Assembly: GCA_036392615.1 (NCBI GenBank)
Contig: DASVXQ010000073.1
Span: 1 to 20,106, forward strand
Origin: DASVXQ01 sp036392615
GTDB lineage: Bacteria > Actinomycetota > CALGFH01
DNA length: 20,106 bases
Direction: 5' to 3'
Part shown: piece after piece, positions 14,049-20,106 of the stretch
How positions within the stretch are numbered: position 1 is the stretch's first letter
Layout: each line of letters opens with the position of its first letter
The notes under the pieces: generated by a model
The model's input: the letters and a program-made list of their open reading frames with translations, nothing else
Database searches by the model: none
What the model was told of the DNA's origin: nothing
Translations under genes and position numbers: made by a program

Positions 14049-14901
14049 CGCCCCTCGACCATGCGGATGCGGCCGGTGAGGTCCGGCATCACCGCGATCT
14101 CCTCGAAGCCGGCCTTGTCCAGCAGCGCCGTGGCCGCGTCGCCCTGGTCGTCGCCGATCTCGCAGACCAGCCAGCCGCCGGGCGCGAGCCAGCGGCCGGC
14201 GCGCTCGACCACCCGGGCGAAGACATCGAGCCCCTCGGCGCCGCCGTCGAGCGCCACCGGCGGCTCGTGGACCCGCACGTCGTGCGGCAGCAGCGGGATC
14301 TGGCCGGAGGGAACGTAGGGCACGTTGGCGACCAGCACGTCGATCCTGCCGTGCAGCTCCTCCGGGAGAGGCTCGTCCAGGTCGCCCTCCAGCAGCTCGA
14401 CGTCGCGGTCGCCGAGGTTGCGGCGCGCCCAGGCGAGGGCGGCGCGGTCGACCTCGGTGGCCAGCAGGCGGGCGTCCGGCACCGCCTCGCGCAGGAAGCA
14501 GGCGATCGCGCCGGAGCCGGTGCAGAGGTCGACCGCGGTGGCCGGGCCGGCTGCGGCGCGCAGGTGCCTGGCGGCGCGATCGGCGACCAGCTCGGTCTCC
14601 GGGCGGGGCACGAACACCCCCTCGCCGACCTCGATGCGCAGCGAGCCGAACGGCGCCCAGCCGATCACGTACTGGAGCGGCTCGCCGCCCGCCCGCCGCT
14701 CGACCATCGCCTCCAGCGCGCCGGCCGCCGGCGGCGGCAGCGGCTCCCCGCGCCGGGCGGCGAGACCGCCGGCGGGCAGCTCCAGCACCTCCTCGAGCAG
14801 CCAGCGGGCCTCGGCCTCGGCCGAGACGCAGCCGGCCGCGGCCAGCCGCGCGGTGACCCGGCGCAGCGCGTCGGCGACGGTGGTGCCGGGCTCCAAGCCG
14901 A

Positions 14902-14905
<4 letters not shown>
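14036..14905 (-). CDS. prmC: Release factor glutamine methyltransferase
   Basis: This 289-residue protein methylates the Gln of the GGQ motif in release factors RF1 and RF2, using S-adenosylmethionine. It has the N-terminal helical substrate domain with GEPLQYVIGWAPFG (74-87), VPRPETE (99-105), the SAM-binding motif I VDLCTGSGAIA (125-135), and VHEPPVALDGGAEGLD after the active-site loop. The active-site motif, normally NPPY, is NVPY (194-197; Val codon at 14321-14323). Related actinobacterial glutamine methyltransferases can have NAPY, so the change is probably tolerated. ATG 14905 overlaps the prfA stop as ATGA, which ties the enzyme to its substrate RF1. Confidence 0.93.
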
Positions 14906-15996
<1,091 letters not shown>

Positions 15997-16028
15997 GATG
16001 CGCTCCTACCATCTGGTTCCAGTGGGCT

Positions 16029-16064
16029 CCGGCCGAAGCCGGGCCGCGCGGCCGGTGGCCGCGC
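16029..16064 (-). terminator. Tandem GC-rich hairpins between DUF1385 and prfA
   Basis: In the minus-strand RNA, a perfect 8-bp stem GCGCGGCC/GGCCGCGC with a 3-base loop (16046-16064) begins 2 bases after the DUF1385 stop. It is followed by a 5-bp stem CCGGC-TTCG-GCCGG (16029-16042), whose C(UUCG)G loop is known to be exceptionally stable. There is no U-run. This may be an actinobacterial-type terminator, an attenuator or an RNA-processing barrier, placed 22 bases before the prfA ribosome site. Confidence 0.45.
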
Positions 16065-16066
16065 CG

Positions 16067-17062
16067 CTACCCACCGCCAGGCAGGTCCTCCGGCTGGGCG
16101 ACCGCGCGCGGCTGCACCCGCGGCGCGGCGAGCACCACCGGCGAGGGGAGCGGGGTGACCTTGCTGCGCTCCGCCTCGGGCAGGACGTGCTCGAGCGCGC
16201 GGATGGCGACCTCGATCTGGTCGTGGCTGGGCGGCTTGGTGGTCAGCATCTGGAGCCAGAGCCCCGGCTTCATGATGGCCCTGACCAGGGCGGACCGCTC
16301 CCGGCCCGCGCCCAGGCGGATGCCCTCGTAGGCGATCCCGACGATCACCGGCACCGCCACGAGCTGGAGCGGCACCCTGACCAGCAGCGGCGGGCGGCCG
16401 GCCAGTGAGAAGCCGACCGTGAACAGCACCAGAGTGACCACGAACAGGATCAGCAGGAAATTCGTCCCGCAGCGGACGTGGAGCGTGGGGAAGCGGTCGA
16501 CGTTGTCGCGCGACAGCGGCAGCTTCGCCTCGTAGCAGTGGATCGCCTTGTGCTCCGCGCCGTGGTACTCGAAGACCCGCCGGATGTCCTTGAGCTGGGA
16601 GATCAGTGCGATGTAGGCGAGGAAGAAGCCCAGCCGCACGAGCCCTTCGACCAGGTTGAAGGCCAGGTTCGAGGGCAGGTGGCGGGACAGCCAGTTGGTC
16701 CCGGTCGCCGGGATCAGGATGAACAGCAGCGAGAAGAACACCGCCCCGATCGCCAGCGACCAGCCCATCTGCCGGTCGCTGAGCTGCTCGTCCTCGCCCA
16801 GCGCCTGGTTGCCCGAGATGGACAGGGCGCGCATGCCGATCGCCAGCGAGTCGGCCAGCACGCCGATGCCCCGCAGGAACGGCAGGCGGAACAGCGAGAC
16901 CCGGGCGGCCAGGGGCCGCAGGCCTCGCTGTTCCACGTAGATCTCGCCCTCGGGACGGCGCACGGCCACGGCCCAGTTGTCGCGGCCGCGCATCATCACG
17001 CCCTCGAGGACCGCCTGGCCGCCGTAATAGAAGGGAGGGGCCTCCGCGGGGCGGTCGGTCAC
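16067..17062 (-). CDS. DUF1385 (YqhQ-like) membrane protein of unknown function
   Basis: This 331-residue protein belongs to the DUF1385 family. Conserved motifs are GGQAVLEGVMMRG (14-26), FEYHGAEHKAIHCYE (164-178), HVRCGTNFLLIL (195-206) and GIAYEGIRLGAG (242-253). Four or more membrane helices are visible (about 100-120, 135-155, 200-220, 228-247). The His/Glu-rich HGAEH and a Cys on the next segment could bind a metal, but no function is established that I know of. A Pro-rich hydrophilic C-terminal tail follows residue 295. GTG 17062 has GGGAG 8 bases upstream, and rpmE ends 18 bases earlier, so the two probably form one transcript. The gene commonly sits beside prfA or rpmE in Gram-positive bacteria. 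Confidence 0.9.
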   Translation of the reverse strand: MTDRPAEAPPFYYGGQAVLEGVMMRGRDNWAVAVRRPEGEIYVEQRGLRPLAARVSLFRLPFLRGIGVLADSLAIGMRALSISGNQALGEDEQLSDRQMGWSLAIGAVFFSLLFILIPATGTNWLSRHLPSNLAFNLVEGLVRLGFFLAYIALISQLKDIRRVFEYHGAEHKAIHCYEAKLPLSRDNVDRFPTLHVRCGTNFLLILFVVTLVLFTVGFSLAGRPPLLVRVPLQLVAVPVIVGIAYEGIRLGAGRERSALVRAIMKPGLWLQMLTTKPPSHDQIEVAIRALEHVLPEAERSKVTPLPSPVVLAAPRVQPRAVAQPEDLPGGG

Positions 17063-17080
17063 GTCGACGCTCCCGTGACT

Positions 17081-17302
17081 CTAGGACTTGGCCTCGGGCG
17101 CGCGGCGCTTGCCGTAGCGGCGCTCGAACCGCTCGACGCGGCCGCCGGTGTCGACCAGCTTCTGCTTGCCCGTGTAGAACGGGTGGCACTTCGAGCAGAT
17201 GTCGACCCGGAGCTCGGGGACGGTCGAACGCGTCTGGAAGGTCTCACCGCACGAGCACCGCACGGTGGTGACCACGTAGTCAGGGTGAATGCCCTGCTTC
17301 AT
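17081..17302 (-). CDS. rpmE: 50S ribosomal protein bL31, zinc-binding type
   Basis: This 73-residue protein starts MKQGIHPDY, the bL31 signature, and has a CxC...CxxC zinc site (C16, C18, C36, C39), so it is the zinc-containing (C+) form. HPFYTGKQKLVDTGGRVERFERRYG is the conserved second half. bL31 bridges the central protuberance of the large subunit and the small-subunit head. ATG 17302 is supported by AAAGGAG 11 bases upstream. The frame is open about 60 codons further upstream but without homology. The normal neighbour rho is separated by a divergent two-gene insertion. Confidence 0.97.
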   Translation of the reverse strand: MKQGIHPDYVVTTVRCSCGETFQTRSTVPELRVDICSKCHPFYTGKQKLVDTGGRVERFERRYGKRRAPEAKS

Positions 17303-17337
17303 GCTTGATGAATCTCCTTTGGGAATCAGGGCGCTGG

Positions 17338-17350
17338 CCGGCTTCGCCGG
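17338..17350 (-). promoter_or_regulatory. Small hairpin in the rpmE leader
   Basis: CCGGC-GAA-GCCGG in the minus-strand leader forms a 5-bp stem with a GAA triloop, about 35 bases before the rpmE ATG. The embedded GCGAAGC is a known very stable mini-hairpin in DNA. It may affect the leader RNA; no specific role can be read. Confidence 0.3.
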
Positions 17351-17381
17351 ACGGTCGGAAGCCTGGCTGACGAACCGGTTG

Positions 17382-17387
17382 ATCGTA
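17382..17387 (-). promoter_or_regulatory. Candidate -10 box for rpmE
   Basis: TACGAT, preceded by TG two bases further up, fits the TANNNT pattern and lies 79 bases before the rpmE ATG, implying a leader of about 70 bases. TTGTCA lies upstream, but at only 9 bases it is too near to be a standard -35 box. Confidence 0.3.
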
Positions 17388-17428
17388 CACCAAGGGTGAC
17401 AACGCCCCGCGCGGTCCTGGCATTCCCC

Positions 17429-17457
17429 TTGCCGCTGCCCCGCGACAGAGTTATTTT
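17429..17457 (+). promoter_or_regulatory. Sigma-70-type promoter and possible operator for sdpR–sdpI
   Basis: TTGCCG (17429-17434), a 17-base spacer and TATTTT (17452-17457) make a good housekeeping-type promoter, the AT-richest spot in the spacer. Just after it, TTCG (17456-17459) and CGAA (17467-17470) form an imperfect dyad that overlaps the likely start point, where a SdpR-like autorepressor could bind. TTGCCG recurs at 17463-17468. Confidence 0.5.
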
Positions 17458-17489
17458 CGTAGTTGCCGAACAAGGAAACGACGGAGGTC

Positions 17490-17909
17490 ATGAACCAGGT
17501 CTACGAGGCGCTGGCGCACCCGACGCGCAGGCGGGTCCTGGCGCTGCTGCGGCCGGGCGACCTGACCGCCGGCGAGCTCGCCGAGCGCGTCGGCATCCCG
17601 AAGCCGACCTTGTCCGGCCATCTCCGGGTGCTGCGCGAGGCCGGGCTGATCCAGGGCGATCGCCACGGCACCTCGATCACCTATCACCTGAACGCCTCGC
17701 TGCTCGAGGAGGCCATGGCCGCGCTGCTGGACCTGCTCGGCATCCATCCCCACGGCGAGGGAAGGGAGCGGCACGGTGCAATCCGACGACCGGCAGGAGG
17801 ACGGACCGCGAATCCGGGCGATGCTGCGCCCGGGGCTCTGGGCGAGCGCGCTCGCCCTGATCGCGATGGCGGCGCTGACGGCCTGGGCGTGGCCCAGGGT
17901 CCCGGCTGA
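17490..17909 (+). CDS. ArsR-family repressor, SdpR-like autorepressor
   Basis: This protein of 139 residues begins MNQVYEALAHPTRRRVLALL, typical of SdpR-like ArsR repressors. The winged helix follows, with the recognition region about 35-50 (GIPKPTLSGHLRVL) and the wing TSITYHLN (61-68). No cysteine metal site is present, so it is not a metal sensor. ATG 17490 is supported by GGAGG (17483-17487). The domain ends about residue 85; the remaining tail is Arg/Gly/Pro-rich and, from residue 96, is read from DNA that encodes sdpI in another frame (134-base overlap). In Bacillus, SdpR represses sdpRI and is sequestered by SdpI at the membrane when toxin is present. The tail may be a by-product of a lost stop codon. 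Confidence 0.88.
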   Translation: MNQVYEALAHPTRRRVLALLRPGDLTAGELAERVGIPKPTLSGHLRVLREAGLIQGDRHGTSITYHLNASLLEEAMAALLDLLGIHPHGEGRERHGAIRRPAGGRTANPGDAAPGALGERARPDRDGGADGLGVAQGPG

Positions 17910-18489
17910 CGCGCGCATCGCCATCCACTGGGGCACCGACGGGCAGGCCAACCGCTTCGCCAGCAAGACCGCCGGGCTCATCGCCGCCCCGCTGATCGCG
18001 CTCGGCCTGACCGTGCTGCTGGCCGGGCTGCCGTGGATCGACCCACGCCGCCGGAGCCTGGCCCGCTCGCCGCGGGCCTACCAGGCCGTCTGGATCGGCG
18101 TGATGGGGCTCCACGTGGCGATCCAGACGCTGATCGTGCTCGACGCCGCCGGGCGGCGGCTGCCGGTCGACTCGGTGATCACCGCGGGGGTCGGCGTGCT
18201 GTTCCTTGTCGTCGGCAACTACCTGCCGACCCTGCGCCGCAATTGGATCGCCGGCGCGCGCAATCCCTGGACGCTGTCCAGCGAGCTGTCCTGGCACCGC
18301 ACGCAGCGGCTGACCGGCCGGCTGCTGGCGCTCGAGGGCGTGGCGGTGCTGATCAGCGCGTTCGCCCTCGGGCCGGTGGGGCGTCTGGCGGTGCTGCTCG
18401 CCGGCCTGGTCGTGCTGCTGGTGGTGACCACCGCCTACTCCTGGTGGGTGTGGCGCGGCGACCCCCACAAGGACCCCGTCGGCCGGTAA
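17776..18489 (+). CDS. SdpI-family membrane protein (DUF1648 + SdpI domain)
   Basis: This 237-residue membrane protein has the DUF1648 signature IAIHWGTDGQANRFASK (48-64) after the first helix, and the SdpI C-terminal signature GNYLPTLRRNWIAGARNPWTLSSE (147-170) followed by W173 and RTQRLTGR. About six membrane helices are visible (20-40, 67-87, 104-124, 135-150, 184-200, 203-225). Bacillus SdpI gives immunity to the SdpC toxin and works as the signal receptor that pulls SdpR off DNA. The GTG start at 17776 has GGGAG 7 bases upstream, inside the repressor gene. No SdpC-like toxin gene is in the window, so it may serve defence against other strains' toxins or another signal. Confidence 0.88.
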   Translation: MQSDDRQEDGPRIRAMLRPGLWASALALIAMAALTAWAWPRVPADARIAIHWGTDGQANRFASKTAGLIAAPLIALGLTVLLAGLPWIDPRRRSLARSPRAYQAVWIGVMGLHVAIQTLIVLDAAGRRLPVDSVITAGVGVLFLVVGNYLPTLRRNWIAGARNPWTLSSELSWHRTQRLTGRLLALEGVAVLISAFALGPVGRLAVLLAGLVVLLVVTTAYSWWVWRGDPHKDPVGR

Positions 18490-18499
18490 CGGCCGCGGG

Positions 18500-18524
18500 C
18501 AGGCCCGGGCGCGTCCGGGGCCTG
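18500..18524. terminator. Hairpin between convergent sdpI and rho
   Basis: CAGGCCCGG (18500-18508) pairs with CCGGGGCCTG (18515-18524) across a 6-base loop, with one bulged G. It sits between the sdpI stop and the rho stop, which face each other, so it could end transcription from both sides. There is no T-run on either side. Confidence 0.5.
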
Positions 18525-18545
18525 GCGCTCGCCGGGGCGGCGGCG

Positions 18546-20106
<1,561 letters not shown>

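Overview
This window of about 20 kb is very GC-rich and comes from an actinobacterium (Actinomycetota). The evidence is the gene order rho–rpmE–DUF1385–prfA–prmC–sua5–phosphatase–wecA–atpI–atpZ–atpBEFHAGDC, the long (270-residue) actinobacterial-type delta subunit, the actinobacterial N-terminus of AtpA, frequent GTG starts, several start codons without a Shine-Dalgarno sequence but with a -10 box just upstream, and a Rho with a long disordered N-terminal arm. The class cannot be fixed from the sequence alone; I could not run a phylogeny.

Layout, left to right. 1-991 (minus, running off the left edge) is a secreted or membrane protein resembling a degenerate alkaline-phosphatase-like fold. 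A 170-base divergent spacer with two inverted repeats follows. Then come two coupled plus-strand genes: a sirtuin (1162-1944) and a class I glutamine amidotransferase (1941-2675). From 10416 down to 2699 the minus strand carries the complete F-type ATP synthase operon (atpI, an AtpZ-like protein, atpB, E, F, H, A, G, D, C). Upstream of it lie an AraC-type regulator (10488-11375), then wecA (lipid-linked GlcNAc-1-P transfer), a low-molecular-weight protein phosphatase, sua5/tsaC (tRNA t6A synthesis), prmC and prfA (translation termination), a DUF1385 membrane protein and rpmE. A plus-strand pair, an SdpR-like ArsR repressor and an SdpI-like immunity protein (17490-18489), sits between rpmE and rho. 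The minus-strand rho gene runs off the right edge with its N-terminal part cut.

How it fits together. Most of the window is a conserved housekeeping block joining transcription termination (Rho), ribosome structure and release (bL31, RF1, PrmC), tRNA modification (Sua5), cell-envelope lipid carriers (WecA) and energy conversion (F1Fo). Three modules look like lineage-specific insertions or neighbours: sirtuin–amidotransferase, AraC, and SdpR–SdpI. No intergenic stretch exceeds 300 bases. There is no tRNA, rRNA, CRISPR array, transposase or other mobile element that I can see.

I did not find a clearly new multi-gene system. The points most worth a second look are the Gln/Gly/Arg-rich prion-like arm of Rho, the coupled sirtuin–amidotransferase pair, the SdpRI module with its long out-of-frame overlap, a strongly C-rich, G-poor stretch after wecA that looks like a Rho loading site, tandem hairpins before prfA, and substitutions in usually invariant motifs of Sua5, PrmC and Rho.
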